Positions 19,868-27,665 of a stretch of 62,079 nt of DNA are shown here, piece after piece. Source of the stretch: an uncultured Clostridia bacterium (GTDB lineage Bacteria > Bacillota > Clostridia > TANB77 > CAG-508); assembly GCA_944391855.1 (NCBI GenBank), contig CALXVB010000006.1:1-62079 (forward strand), read 5' to 3'. The notes under the pieces were generated by a model. That model was given only the letters and a program-made list of their open reading frames with translations. It did not search any database and was not told where the DNA came from. Each line of letters begins with the position of its first letter. Positions within the stretch are counted from its first letter, which is position 1. The translations under genes were made by a program, and so were the position numbers.

Positions 19868-20908
19868 TTATTCATAAGATTCTAATATTTCTAATTCAAA
19901 TTTTCCAGGTTTTATATTATCATCTTTTTCTATTATTACTTCTACGTCATATACTTCTTTTAATTTAGTTATATTTTCTTTTTTATGCCCTATAATATTA
20001 TTTACATTTATATCGTTTGCTTTTATTTTAACTTTCTTTACTTTTGCATTTACTTCTTTTATTTCGTTTACTATGCTATCATACCACATACTAGACTCTA
20101 CTAATTGTCTAAAAGCTGGATGATATGGTCCTGCAACCACACTACTTTCTTTCATGCTTGGGTCTGTTATTTCTTCTGTGTTTTGCAGACCTATTCGTAT
20201 AATATTTATCTTTTTTCTGTTAAATAACTCTACTATTTCTTTACACCTTTCTACTGCTTGTCCAACAGTAAGAGGTGTATATTCTCCAGATTTATATTCT
20301 CTCTCGAGTTCAGTATCTTTTATAACTAACACTGGATATATTCTAACAATTTTAGGTTTTAATTTTATTAGCTCTTTTGCTGTATTTATTTCATCTTGTT
20401 TTGTACTTTCTGGGAGTCCTACCATCATTTGGTGTCCTAATATAAATCCATATCTTCTTATTAATTTTGATGCATTTTTAACATCTTCTCCTGTATGTCC
20501 TCTTTTGCATCTACTTAATATGTAATTATTGGTCGATTGTACGCCTAACTCTATTGTTTTTACATTATATTTTTTTAGCATTTTTAATATATCTTTATCT
20601 ATACAATCTGGCCTTGTAGAAATCCTAATGCTGTTTACTTTTTTATTCTTTATATATTCTTGTACTGCTTCTAAAAGTTCTTCTTGTTTTTCTTTTTCTA
20701 TTGCTGTAAAACTTCCTCCAAAAAATGCAACTTCTACATATTTGTGATTATCTCTAAAGTTTTTAAGATAATATTCTATTGTCTCTTTCACGTCTTCTTT
20801 TGTTACCATTTTAGTTTGTCCACTTATTTTTTTCTGATTACAAAATGTACAATTATTTGGACAACCTAAATGTGGGACAAATATTGGTATTATATACTCT
20901 TTTTTCAT
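19868..20908 (-). CDS. Elp3-like radical SAM protein
   Basis: 346 aa from the ATG at 20908, which has GGGGAGG 6 nt upstream; the ATG six codons earlier overlaps that site. Near residue 15 is 'CPNNCTFCNQKK', the CxxxCxxC motif that binds the SAM-cleaving 4Fe-4S cluster. It is followed by 'EVAFFGGSFTAIE' and 'ISTRPDCID', typical of the Elp3/MiaB-like half-barrel. It lacks the GNAT acetyltransferase domain of full Elp3. In many Clostridia this gene lies right after rnc, as here (31 bp gap). Its substrate is unknown; a tRNA-modification role is possible. Confidence 0.85.
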   Translation of the reverse strand: MKKEYIIPIFVPHLGCPNNCTFCNQKKISGQTKMVTKEDVKETIEYYLKNFRDNHKYVEVAFFGGSFTAIEKEKQEELLEAVQEYIKNKKVNSIRISTRPDCIDKDILKMLKKYNVKTIELGVQSTNNYILSRCKRGHTGEDVKNASKLIRRYGFILGHQMMVGLPESTKQDEINTAKELIKLKPKIVRIYPVLVIKDTELEREYKSGEYTPLTVGQAVERCKEIVELFNRKKINIIRIGLQNTEEITDPSMKESSVVAGPYHPAFRQLVESSMWYDSIVNEIKEVNAKVKKVKIKANDINVNNIIGHKKENITKLKEVYDVEVIIEKDDNIKPGKFELEILESYE

Positions 20909-20939
20909 CAAAGCCTCCCCTTTCAAATATATAGAAATA

Positions 20940-21614
20940 TTATTTAAGTTTTTCTAAAGCCTTTCCTGCTGCATCCATTTCAGCTGCTTTTTTTGTTCTT
21001 CCTTCTCCAATAGCAAGCTCTTTTCCATCAGCTTCTACTTTTACTGTAAATGTTTTATCATGATCTGGTCCTGTTTCTTTTATTACTGTATATTTAATGG
21101 AAATATCTCCATTTTCTTGCAATTTTTCTTGTAGCACTGTTTTGTGGTCTTTCATACCAACATGCTCTGTAGATTTTTCTATAGCATCTTTTAAATTTCT
21201 TATTATAAATTTTTCTGCCTCGTCTAATCCTCCATCAAAATATATTGCTGCTATAGTAGCTTCTATGCTATCTGCAAGTATTGCTGGTTTAAAATTCCCC
21301 CCACTATTTGCTTCACTTTTCCCAATTAAGATAAAATCACTAAAATTATGTAGTTTTGCTATCTTATACAGACTATCTTCACAAACTACTTCTGCTCTAA
21401 CTTTAGTCATTTCACCTTCTCTTAATTTTCTATAATTGTTATATATATACTTACTCGATATATATTCTAATATACTATCTCCTAAGAATTCTAATTTTTC
21501 ATTACTTTCTAGTTTGTTTTCGTATGCATATGAAGTATGAGTTAGTGCTTTTTTTAATAAATTTTTATCTTTGAAAGTATATCCTATGCTTTTTTCTAGA
21601 TTTTCAAAATTCAC
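20940..21614 (-). CDS. rnc: ribonuclease III
   Basis: 224 aa. The signature 'NEKLEFLGDSILEYI' (~37-51) carries metal-binding Glu/Asp residues, and 'LADSIEATIAAIYFDGG' supplies the other catalytic acids. The C-terminal ~70 residues form a double-stranded-RNA-binding domain ending 'GRTKKAAEMDAAGKALEKL'. It processes rRNA precursors and structured RNAs. The start codon is GTG with AAGGAGG 6 nt upstream. Gene order plsX, acpP, rnc, elp3-like on one strand is classic for Firmicutes. Usually smc follows, but here smc lies 11 kb upstream instead. Confidence 0.97.
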   Translation of the reverse strand: MNFENLEKSIGYTFKDKNLLKKALTHTSYAYENKLESNEKLEFLGDSILEYISSKYIYNNYRKLREGEMTKVRAEVVCEDSLYKIAKLHNFSDFILIGKSEANSGGNFKPAILADSIEATIAAIYFDGGLDEAEKFIIRNLKDAIEKSTEHVGMKDHKTVLQEKLQENGDISIKYTVIKETGPDHDKTFTVKVEADGKELAIGEGRTKKAAEMDAAGKALEKLK

Positions 21615-21701
21615 GTTTTTCCTCCTTATTATGTTCTTAATTTTATATTTTCAATGTTTATATTATACACCTTTTTATCCGAAAAAAAAAGTTATTTGAA
21701 A

Positions 21702-21731
21702 AAAACTTAAGATAATTTAATCTTAAGTTTT
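21702..21731. terminator. hairpin between acpP and rnc
   Basis: Perfect 11-bp stem (AAAACTTAAGA, 21702-21712, with 21721-21731) flanked by A and T runs on both sides. It could work on either strand. On the minus strand it lies after acpP and before rnc, and may limit read-through. Confidence 0.6.
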
Positions 21732-21755
21732 CTTTTGTTTTACATGTTTTAAACA

Positions 21756-21797
21756 AAAAATGAGCTAAACAAGTATATTTACTATTTGCTCATTTTT
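21756..21797 (-). terminator. acpP terminator
   Basis: 10-bp stem (AAAAATGAGC with GCTCATTTTT), 22-nt loop, then a T-run in the minus direction, starting 4 nt after the acpP stop. Confidence 0.7.
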
Positions 21798-21801
21798 GTG
21801 A

Positions 21802-22044
21802 TTATGCTATATGATCTTTTATATAATCTACAACGTCACTTACAGAAACAACCTTCTCTGCATCTGCATCTGGTATTTCTATATCAAACTCTTCTTCAAG
21901 AGCCATTATTAATTCTACTATATCTAGTGAATCAGCTCCTAAGTCATCTATAAAAGATGCTTCCATTGTAACTGCTGTTTCAGCTACTCCTAGTTGTTCA
22001 ACTATTATTCCTTTTACTTTTTCAAAAACTTCTTCTGAACTCAT
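21802..22044 (-). CDS. acpP: acyl carrier protein
   Basis: 80 aa, acidic, with the phosphopantetheine attachment serine in '[19 protein letters not shown]' near residue 39. It carries growing acyl chains in fatty acid and phospholipid synthesis and works with PlsX, encoded just upstream. AAGGAGG precedes the ATG. Length and motif are typical. Hairpins follow it. Confidence 0.98.
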   Translation of the reverse strand: MSSEEVFEKVKGIIVEQLGVAETAVTMEASFIDDLGADSLDIVELIMALEEEFDIEIPDADAEKVVSVSDVVDYIKDHIA

Positions 22045-22237
22045 TATATAAGTTCACCTCCTTAAATTTTATCTAAAAACTTGTTTATCTAACAATAATA
22101 CATATTAATTTAATTGTCAATATATTTTATAAATTTTATTAAAATATTTGCTATTTTTACTTATTTTACAGTACTTTTTAGATACCTTAATAAAAAAGTA
22201 TTTATTATACTAACCAGTCTTATTTTGTATTTTTATA

Positions 22238-23287
22238 TTATTCCTTTTCTTCTTTATTATCTTCGGCTACATTTTTTCCTTCAAAAGCTTCAATCATTTT
22301 ATCGACTGCTCTATTTTCTACAAACTTTTCGGCTTGTTTAATAGTAAATTCAAATAATTTTTCATCACTGCTACCGTGTGCTTTTACAACAGGTTTTTTT
22401 ACACCTAAGAATAAAGCACCACCATATTCTTTGTAATCTACTGTTTTAGAAAATCTCTTAATTGCTGGCAAACTCGGAAGTGCAGCAATTTTTGTTAGTA
22501 TATTACGTTTTAAACTCTCTGTTAGGCTTCTTTTTACAAATTTGCCTAATCCTTCAACTGACTTTAAGAAAACATTACCTGTAAATCCATCTGTTACAAC
22601 AACATCTACTTTTCCAGAAAAGGCATCTCTTCCTTCTACATTTCCAATAAAGTTTATATCTAATTTCTCTGCATTTTCTTTTAATAATTTATAACTTTCT
22701 TTAGTAAGCTCATTGCCCTTTGTTTCTTCTGTACCAATATTTAAAAGACCAACAGCTGGTGCTTTCATTCCAAAGGTATTTTTTAAATATATACTTGCCA
22801 TTTGCGCAAATTGTAGTAAATTAATTGGTTTACAATTTGTATTAGACCCACAATCCATAAGAAGTAATCTACTTTTATATGCTGGTAATATTCCAGCTAG
22901 TGCTGGTCTATCTATTCCTTTAATTCTTCCTACTAAAAGAGTTGCACCAGTAAGAAGTGCACCTGAATTACCAGCTGAAATAAATACGTCTCCTTCTCCT
23001 GCTTTCAACATATTAAAACCAACTACCATTGAAGAATCCTTTTTATGCTTAATTGCTTGTGTTGGTATATCTTCCATTTCTATTGTCTCTGTTGCATTTT
23101 TTATAGAAAGTCTTGGAGATATATCTGCTATATCTTTACCATATAATTCTTTAATTCTTTGTTTTATAACTTCTTCTTTTCCTATTAAAACTACCTTTGC
23201 AGATATTTGGTTAATTGCTTTTATTGCCCCTTTTATATTTGCGTCTGGTGCATTATCTCCGCCCATTGCGTCAAGTAAGATAATCAT
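22238..23287 (-). CDS. plsX: phosphate acyltransferase PlsX
   Basis: 349 aa beginning 'IILLDAMGGDNAP', the family hallmark, with 'GNSGALLTGATLLVGRIKG' and 'DGFTGNVFLKSVEG' further along. PlsX makes acyl-phosphate from acyl-ACP, the first step of the PlsX/PlsY phospholipid pathway. The C-terminal ~25 residues are a charged extension. GGAGG lies 6 nt before the start. The DGR lies immediately upstream, so whatever originally preceded plsX has been displaced. Confidence 0.97.
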   Translation of the reverse strand: MIILLDAMGGDNAPDANIKGAIKAINQISAKVVLIGKEEVIKQRIKELYGKDIADISPRLSIKNATETIEMEDIPTQAIKHKKDSSMVVGFNMLKAGEGDVFISAGNSGALLTGATLLVGRIKGIDRPALAGILPAYKSRLLLMDCGSNTNCKPINLLQFAQMASIYLKNTFGMKAPAVGLLNIGTEETKGNELTKESYKLLKENAEKLDINFIGNVEGRDAFSGKVDVVVTDGFTGNVFLKSVEGLGKFVKRSLTESLKRNILTKIAALPSLPAIKRFSKTVDYKEYGGALFLGVKKPVVKAHGSSDEKLFEFTIKQAEKFVENRAVDKMIEAFEGKNVAEDNKEEKE

Positions 23288-23390
23288 AAGTTTCCTCCAA
23301 TATTTTAGTACTATATTATTTTCTATATTATTTCTTAAATATATATTAATATTTAATTATTTTATAACTTATATTTACTAAAGTCAATGC

Positions 23391-23465
23391 ACAAATTTAA
23401 ATTATGTAATAAAATATAAATTACATTAATTAAATACAAATTTAAATTATGCAATAAGATATAAA
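23391..23465. repeat. two-copy AT-rich direct repeat in the plsX-DGR gap
   Basis: The gene-free stretch 23288-23608 holds two 30-bp direct repeats (23391-23420 and 23436-23465, 28 of 30 identical, beginning ACAAATTTAAATTATG). A hairpin ATAACTTG...CAAGTTAT follows (23481-23511) and may terminate the DGR transcript on the minus strand, although its T-tract is weak. Confidence 0.5.
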
Positions 23466-23608
23466 TCATAAATATAAAGTATAACTTGGATTAATAAAAA
23501 TTCAAGTTATAATGTTTAAACTAGATCTTTTGATTAAATTAGATGACTGCAAAAATTTATTATATTTTTACTAAATTTTGTAATACCATATTATATATAA
23601 TAATCAAA

Positions 23609-24631
23609 TCACTTTTTTAGTACAAATTCATTAAACATTTTACTAACTAAATTATAGCTATTGCAATGTTTTGCATGACCAACCCATGAATTTATACACG
23701 CTAATATATATTCTAATTCTACTTTATTTTCTTTATATAGCTTTTCAAACTTCTTTAATTTCCTTCTCATTTTCTTTTTACTTTGTTCTCTTAATAATCT
23801 ATGTGTTTTCCATATTCTAAATCCACAGAAATTTACTCCTTGTTTTGCCTTAAAGTATGCTGTTTTGCTATTTAATTCTAATTTCAATTTTTCTTTTAAA
23901 AACCACCTTATTTTTTTCAAATATTCTTTTGCTTTTGCTTTACAATCAAACAAAAGCACAAAGTCGTCCATATATCTTACTAGATATTTTACTTTCAATT
24001 CTTCCTTTATGTATCTATCAAGTTGGTTCAAATAAATATTAGCATATATTTGTGACGTATAATTTCCTATTGGAATACCTACTATCTCATCATCATAAAA
24101 TATTATCTTTTTAGTTAAATTCAAAAAATATTTATCCTTTATTTTTCTCTTAATTAAGTCATATAAAATCTTTCTATCTATATTAAAGAAAAATTTTCGT
24201 ATGTCACATTTCAGCACCCATACTTCTTTAAACTTCTTATCTGCTCTTTTTAAATATTCTTGCATCTTGTCAACTGCTTTATGTATCCCTCGTTTTTCTA
24301 TACATGCATAAGTATCTAATATATATGAGCTTTCAAAATATGGTTTTAAAAAATTTTCTACATACCATGTTTGCACTACCCTATCTCTATATTCAAGTGT
24401 TTTTATCTTTCTTTCCTTTGGTTCATATATTGTAAATTCAAAATACTTTGAAAATGTATAATTTTCATTAAGCAATTCTCTACCTATTTTTAATAAATTA
24501 TTCTCTAAATTCATTTCAAATTCTATTACTTGCTTTTTAAACCTTTTATGCTTTTTACATTTATTATGTGCCTCTAGTAATTTAGAAAAAGTTATATTTT
24601 TTACATATATATTATTTACTCTTTTAGGCAT
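23609..24631 (-). CDS. DGR reverse transcriptase
   Basis: 340 aa. Reverse transcriptase blocks appear in order: 'LKCDIRKFFFNIDRK' (first catalytic Asp, ~130), 'GIPIGNYTSQIYANIYLNQ' (~180-200) and 'YLVRYMDDFVLLF' (catalytic DD, ~215). The IGxxxSQ form at the template-handling motif is characteristic of diversity-generating retroelement RTs; group II intron RTs differ there. There is no maturase or endonuclease domain. It copies the template repeat with errors at adenines to produce cDNA for mutagenic homing. The start overlaps the avd stop by 16 bp, suggesting translational coupling. Association with Avd, TR and VR makes the call secure. Confidence 0.97.
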   Translation of the reverse strand: MPKRVNNIYVKNITFSKLLEAHNKCKKHKRFKKQVIEFEMNLENNLLKIGRELLNENYTFSKYFEFTIYEPKERKIKTLEYRDRVVQTWYVENFLKPYFESSYILDTYACIEKRGIHKAVDKMQEYLKRADKKFKEVWVLKCDIRKFFFNIDRKILYDLIKRKIKDKYFLNLTKKIIFYDDEIVGIPIGNYTSQIYANIYLNQLDRYIKEELKVKYLVRYMDDFVLLFDCKAKAKEYLKKIRWFLKEKLKLELNSKTAYFKAKQGVNFCGFRIWKTHRLLREQSKKKMRRKLKKFEKLYKENKVELEYILACINSWVGHAKHCNSYNLVSKMFNEFVLKK

Positions 24632-24984
24632 GATTTTATCCAGCCTCCTAATATTCTTCCTATCTCATCTAATCGTTTACTCCATTCTAAGTAATTCTTA
24701 CTACTTATATATTTTTTATTATATGAAAATCTTACATAAAAGCCTTGCATAGCAAGTTCTGCATCTATTTTATTTAATATTTTTATTCTAGTATATTTAT
24801 CCGCTATTTTATTTGCATATAGAATTAACCTTAATGTTTCAAACATACTGTTTCGTATGCTAGTACTTAATGCATATTTCTCTATTTTAGGATATTTCAC
24901 AAGAAGGTTATATCCATAATCTATTACATCAGTATATTTTTGGTATATTAATAATTTACTTTCAACTTTTTTTGGTTTATACAT
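24616..24984 (-). CDS. avd: DGR accessory variability determinant (Avd-like four-helix protein)
   Basis: 122 aa, all-helical and basic, with segments 'YQKYTDVIDYGYNLLVKYPK', 'SIRNSMFETLRLILYANK', 'KINKIDAELAMQGFYVRF'-like and 'YLEWSKRLDEIGRILGGWIK'. These match the bAvd/23S-insertion four-helix-bundle family. Avd forms a pentameric barrel that binds the RT and the TR RNA and is required for cDNA priming and homing. It precedes and overlaps the RT gene, the standard DGR order. The ribosome site (GAGAGA) is weak. Confidence 0.92.
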   Translation of the reverse strand: MYKPKKVESKLLIYQKYTDVIDYGYNLLVKYPKIEKYALSTSIRNSMFETLRLILYANKIADKYTRIKILNKIDAELAMQGFYVRFSYNKKYISSKNYLEWSKRLDEIGRILGGWIKSCLKE

Positions 24985-25116
24985 TTTTTCTCTCTTTCTT
25001 ATCTATATTTTTTTCTTTTACTATCACTTTTTTTACACTTTTATTTATTTTTTTAGCTATTTTTTCTTAAAACATTTATCCACATTTTGTCCATAAAAAA
25101 ACATACCCTTTCTTAA

Positions 25117-25381
25117 ACAAATTTATTGTATAACTAAATACTAAAATACTTATTTTTACTTAAAAATTTAAGTATTTTATATACATAATTAACAAATAAA
25201 TTTGTAATACTAAGATATGTTTTTGCATTAAATATGATTTTTCACATTTAAATATTCATATTTTTACCAACAGCAATTGTTTTATATACTTTTCTACCTG
25301 CTATGGAAGGAATATAACTTGTATGGCATTAATACTCTATATTTATCCTTAAACAAATATACCTGATTTTTGTATGCCATA
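25117..25381 (-). ncRNA. structured TR-RNA 3' spacer (DGR RNA scaffold)
   Basis: The stretch between TR and avd (about 400 nt) has no gene but is folded. Directly after TR, ATGCCATA (25374-25381) pairs with TATGGCAT (25322-25329). Further on, a long nested hairpin spans 25117-25205: outer ACAAATTTATTGT (25117-25129) against ACAAATAAATTTGT (25192-25205), inner AAAATACTTA against TAAGTATTTT. In the Bordetella phage DGR the RNA downstream of TR is essential for cDNA synthesis by RT-Avd. By analogy this is the functional core RNA. Confidence 0.6.
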
Positions 25382-25385
25382 TTAA

Positions 25386-25528
25386 GGCCAAACGGAAAGA
25401 GTTGTTGTTGTTGGCGTTACCATTGTTGTTGTTATAGTAAAACACACCTGTGTTAGAAGCATTGTTGTTATAGTTACCCCCACGTTTGAAGAAAGGGTTG
25501 TTCGAATTCACAAAGTTAGCGTTATCTG
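25386..25528 (-). repeat. DGR template repeat (TR)
   Basis: 143 bp matching the VR at 25720-25862 without gaps. Read on the minus strand it is full of AAC triplets. TR and VR differ at 24 sites, and every one is an A in TR (48 adenines in total); there are no changes at G, C or T. The adenine-free GC-richer end (CTCTTTCCGTTTGGCC on the minus strand) is identical in both and is the likely initiation-of-homing side. A short open frame here is only the template and is not a gene. Confidence 0.97.
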
Positions 25529-25595
25529 TTCAGTTATATCCCTAATGTTTAAGTTTTATGAATTTATTGTTTTTGAAGCTTTTATCATTTTCTCG

Positions 25596-25630
25596 GGTTT
25601 TCGTGCTAGCTTTCAGCCTGCTCGAAAACC
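25596..25630. other. hairpin/cruciform between VR and TR
   Basis: An 11-bp stem with one mismatch (GGTTTTCGTGC, 25596-25606, with GCTCGAAAACC, 25620-25630), lying about 90 bp after the target gene's stop. Hairpins near the homing end of VR are known to stimulate DGR retrohoming. The distance here is larger than in the Bordetella phage case, so the role is inferred. Confidence 0.6.
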
Positions 25631-25707
25631 ATACTATTGTTCTAGTTTTAGTATTTTTTCATAATGCAATGTTAACTTGTTATGTTGTTCAGATTACAGA
25701 TATCACA

Positions 25708-27267
25708 TTACACTACTAGGGCCAAACGGAAAGAGAAGTAGTCGTTGGCGTCACCACCGTTGCTGGTAAAGTAAAACACACCTGTGCTAGAAGCATTGTA
25801 GAGATAGCTACCCCCACGAGGGAAGAAAGGGTAGAACGAATACACAAAGTTAGCGACATCTGAATGCCAACCACTTGTTTCATAAGTTGCATCTCCGTAT
25901 TTATAGTATAGATTTGCCGAACTACTTCCTGAACTGTTGTATGCTGTTGAGTATTCATTACTACTTCCTCCTATACTTGCAAACGATGAGCCATAGCCTA
26001 TATAGGTAGTATTTGCATCTGATCCATTATAGTAACCTGCTACATATTCATATGATCCTCCTCTTAAATCATATATTCCATATTCATTTCCTGTAGAGCT
26101 TTGCAATTTATTTGAATCTACATATGCTGTTCCTGTTCCTCCTCCTGTTAAGTAACTTGAGTTTGTATTTTGTGCTATTTCTGTTCCATTTCTTCCATAT
26201 GTACTTTCTGTTAAATATGCTACTGCACCCCATTCACTATTTTTTAACATATGGCTTTTCAAGTCTGTTGGAGAATATGCTCTTGCATATGTGTACATAT
26301 CTCCTATTTTTATACTTCTAAAACTTGTTTGTCCAGGTTGTACTTTTAAGGTTGTTGCACTTCCTTGTGTTGAACCTACAGTATCACTTCTTGCTGCTTC
26401 GTATTTTCCTATCCATAGTCCACTTATTCCATTATCACTGCTTCCATTATTATTTCCAAATCCTCCACCATATGTTACATCTGCAGTGAATGCTGGATGC
26501 ACCATGAAATAGTCTTTACTTACCATTGTTTTCGTTGTACTTTCTACATTTGCTACTTTCTTGCCTTCTGCATCTACTATTCCTCTACTATCTGAATATC
26601 CTTTTATTTTTCCTTGTGCTTTTGCTTCTTCTTCTGTTAATGTTCCATTTTGATATGCTATTTTACTATCATTACTGTCAAAATATATTATTCTATATGC
26701 ATATCTTGGTATCCATACAAAATAACTATCTATTCCGTCTATAGTTACTCTTGCATTTGCCCATTTGCTTGATCTGTTATCATTTGAACCTGTTCCTGGT
26801 AAATAGCTATATTCTGTTCCTGCTACCCATCTTTCTCGTTCTGTTGTTCCCTCTCCTGTGTATCTTACAAGTTCCATTGTTGTTCCTTCTGGTAAATCTT
26901 CCTTTATTAATGGTGCATTTGGTTCTGTACTTACTTTATCACTTGTTCCACTTAACCATTTTATTTCTATTACTCCATTTGTTTTATCTTCATCTGCTAG
27001 CTCTGTTTCACCTTGTTCTGGTTCTGGTGTTGGCTGTGGTTCAAATGGTAGTACTGATTCTATTTCACTTAATAGTGAATCCAATTGTGCTTGTTCTTCT
27101 TCTTGTGCTTGTTCTGTTAAATCTTTTGCGTCTCGTGCTCTTTGTATTAGTCCTCCTTCTCCCAATACCACATTAATTGATACTGTTGCTAAGATTATTA
27201 GTATTACTATTGTTATTACAAGTGCTATTAATGTAATACCTCTTTGTTGTTCTCCTTTTTTCAACAT
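25708..27267 (-). CDS. DGR variable protein with type IV pilin-like N-terminus
   Basis: 519 aa. It starts with a short basic leader (MLKKGEQQRG) then 'ITLIALVITIVIL', a class III (prepilin) signal with cleavage expected after Gly10 and a ~22-residue hydrophobic helix. An acidic, Pro-rich linker (~70-95) follows. A large C-terminal domain has 'YFVWIPRYAYRI', 'YFMVHPAF', 'GLWIGKYEAA', 'NSEWGAVAYL' and 'GIYDLRGGSYEYVAGYY', resembling the formylglycine-generating-enzyme/C-type-lectin fold used by DGR targets. The last ~48 residues are the VR, ending 'FSFRLALVV'. Inferred role: a diversified surface or pilus-tip binding protein. A consensus promoter precedes it. Confidence 0.93.
   Translation of the reverse strand: MLKKGEQQRGITLIALVITIVILIILATVSINVVLGEGGLIQRARDAKDLTEQAQEEEQAQLDSLLSEIESVLPFEPQPTPEPEQGETELADEDKTNGVIEIKWLSGTSDKVSTEPNAPLIKEDLPEGTTMELVRYTGEGTTERERWVAGTEYSYLPGTGSNDNRSSKWANARVTIDGIDSYFVWIPRYAYRIIYFDSNDSKIAYQNGTLTEEEAKAQGKIKGYSDSRGIVDAEGKKVANVESTTKTMVSKDYFMVHPAFTADVTYGGGFGNNNGSSDNGISGLWIGKYEAARSDTVGSTQGSATTLKVQPGQTSFRSIKIGDMYTYARAYSPTDLKSHMLKNSEWGAVAYLTESTYGRNGTEIAQNTNSSYLTGGGTGTAYVDSNKLQSSTGNEYGIYDLRGGSYEYVAGYYNGSDANTTYIGYGSSFASIGGSSNEYSTAYNSSGSSSANLYYKYGDATYETSGWHSDVANFVYSFYPFFPRGGSYLYNASSTGVFYFTSNGGDANDYFSFRLALVV
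25720..25862 (-). repeat. DGR variable repeat (VR)
   Basis: The 3' coding end of the variable protein. Against TR, 17 codons are changed by 24 substitutions: mostly Asn to Val, Tyr, Phe, Ser, Leu, Thr, Gly or Asp, plus Lys to Pro (AAA to CCT) and one Tyr to Phe. The framework residues (ANFV, PFF, RGG, NAS, TGVFY, SFRLA) are constant. Confidence 0.97.
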
Positions 27268-27322
27268 TTTCTGTTCCTCCTCTTTATTTTTTCTTTTGCT
27301 TAATGCTTTCTGTATGTTTATT

Positions 27323-27350
27323 ATTATATCAATAGTATAATAATTGTCAA
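27323..27350 (-). promoter_or_regulatory. consensus promoter of the DGR variable protein
   Basis: Minus strand TTGACA (27345-27350), 16-bp spacer, TATAAT (27323-27328): both boxes perfect, placed about 55 bp before the start of the pilin-like gene. It faces the divergent XRE gene. Confidence 0.8.
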
Positions 27351-27356
27351 GTATTT

Positions 27357-27376
27357 ATGCGTTATTTTTCGCGCAT
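27357..27376. promoter_or_regulatory. candidate operator between the XRE gene and the variable protein
   Basis: Inverted repeat ATGCG-N10-CGCAT (27357-27361, 27372-27376), just upstream of the -35 of the variable-protein promoter and 40 bp before the XRE start. Its GC-rich arms stand out from the AT background. Plausible binding site for the neighbouring regulator, not shown. Confidence 0.4.
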
Positions 27377-27416
27377 ATTATTATTTATTTTTTGCTATAC
27401 TTTTTTTGGTGATTTT

Positions 27417-27653
27417 ATGTATTTATCAGAAGCAATTAAACTTAGAATTGTTGAACTATGTAATATATATAACTTAAATGTAAATTCCCTTAGTAACAAA
27501 GCAGGTATTAATCCTTCTACTATTAGAAGTATTTTAAAATCTAAATGTAATACTCCTAATACTCAAACTATTTACTATATTTGTTTAGCTTTAGATATGG
27601 ATTTAAAAGATTTTTTTAATTCTAAATTATTTTCTAATTTAGATGATAATTAA
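27417..27653 (+). CDS. small XRE-family helix-turn-helix regulator
   Basis: 78 aa from the ATG at 27417, which has GGTGA 5 nt upstream; the longer upstream frame has no site. Nearly the whole protein is one HTH domain ('LSEAIKLRIVELCNIYNLNVNSL', 'INPSTIRSILKSK', 'YYICLALDMDLKDFF'). There is no effector domain. It is transcribed away from the DGR target gene across a 149-bp spacer with the target's promoter and an inverted repeat. It may control the DGR cassette, but this architecture is common elsewhere in Clostridia too. Confidence 0.85.
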   Translation: MYLSEAIKLRIVELCNIYNLNVNSLSNKAGINPSTIRSILKSKCNTPNTQTIYYICLALDMDLKDFFNSKLFSNLDDN

Positions 27654-27665
27654 TTTTTACATATC

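Noticed and set aside
22713-23381. 222-aa plus-strand frame opposite plsX
   Set aside because: Fully antisense to the unmistakable PlsX gene; no ribosome site.
23609-24631. Group II intron or retron reverse transcriptase
   Set aside because: No maturase or endonuclease domain, no intron or msr/msd structure; IGxxxSQ motif plus Avd, TR and VR identify a DGR.
25329-25511. 60-aa Asn-rich open reading frame
   Set aside because: It is the DGR template repeat read through; the Asn codons are the mutable AAC triplets. It has no ribosome site and should not be annotated as a gene.
26751-27340. Long plus-strand frames opposite the variable protein (hydrophobic Leu/Val-rich)
   Set aside because: They are mirror frames of the Thr/Ser/Asn-rich minus-strand gene, without ribosome sites or family resemblance.
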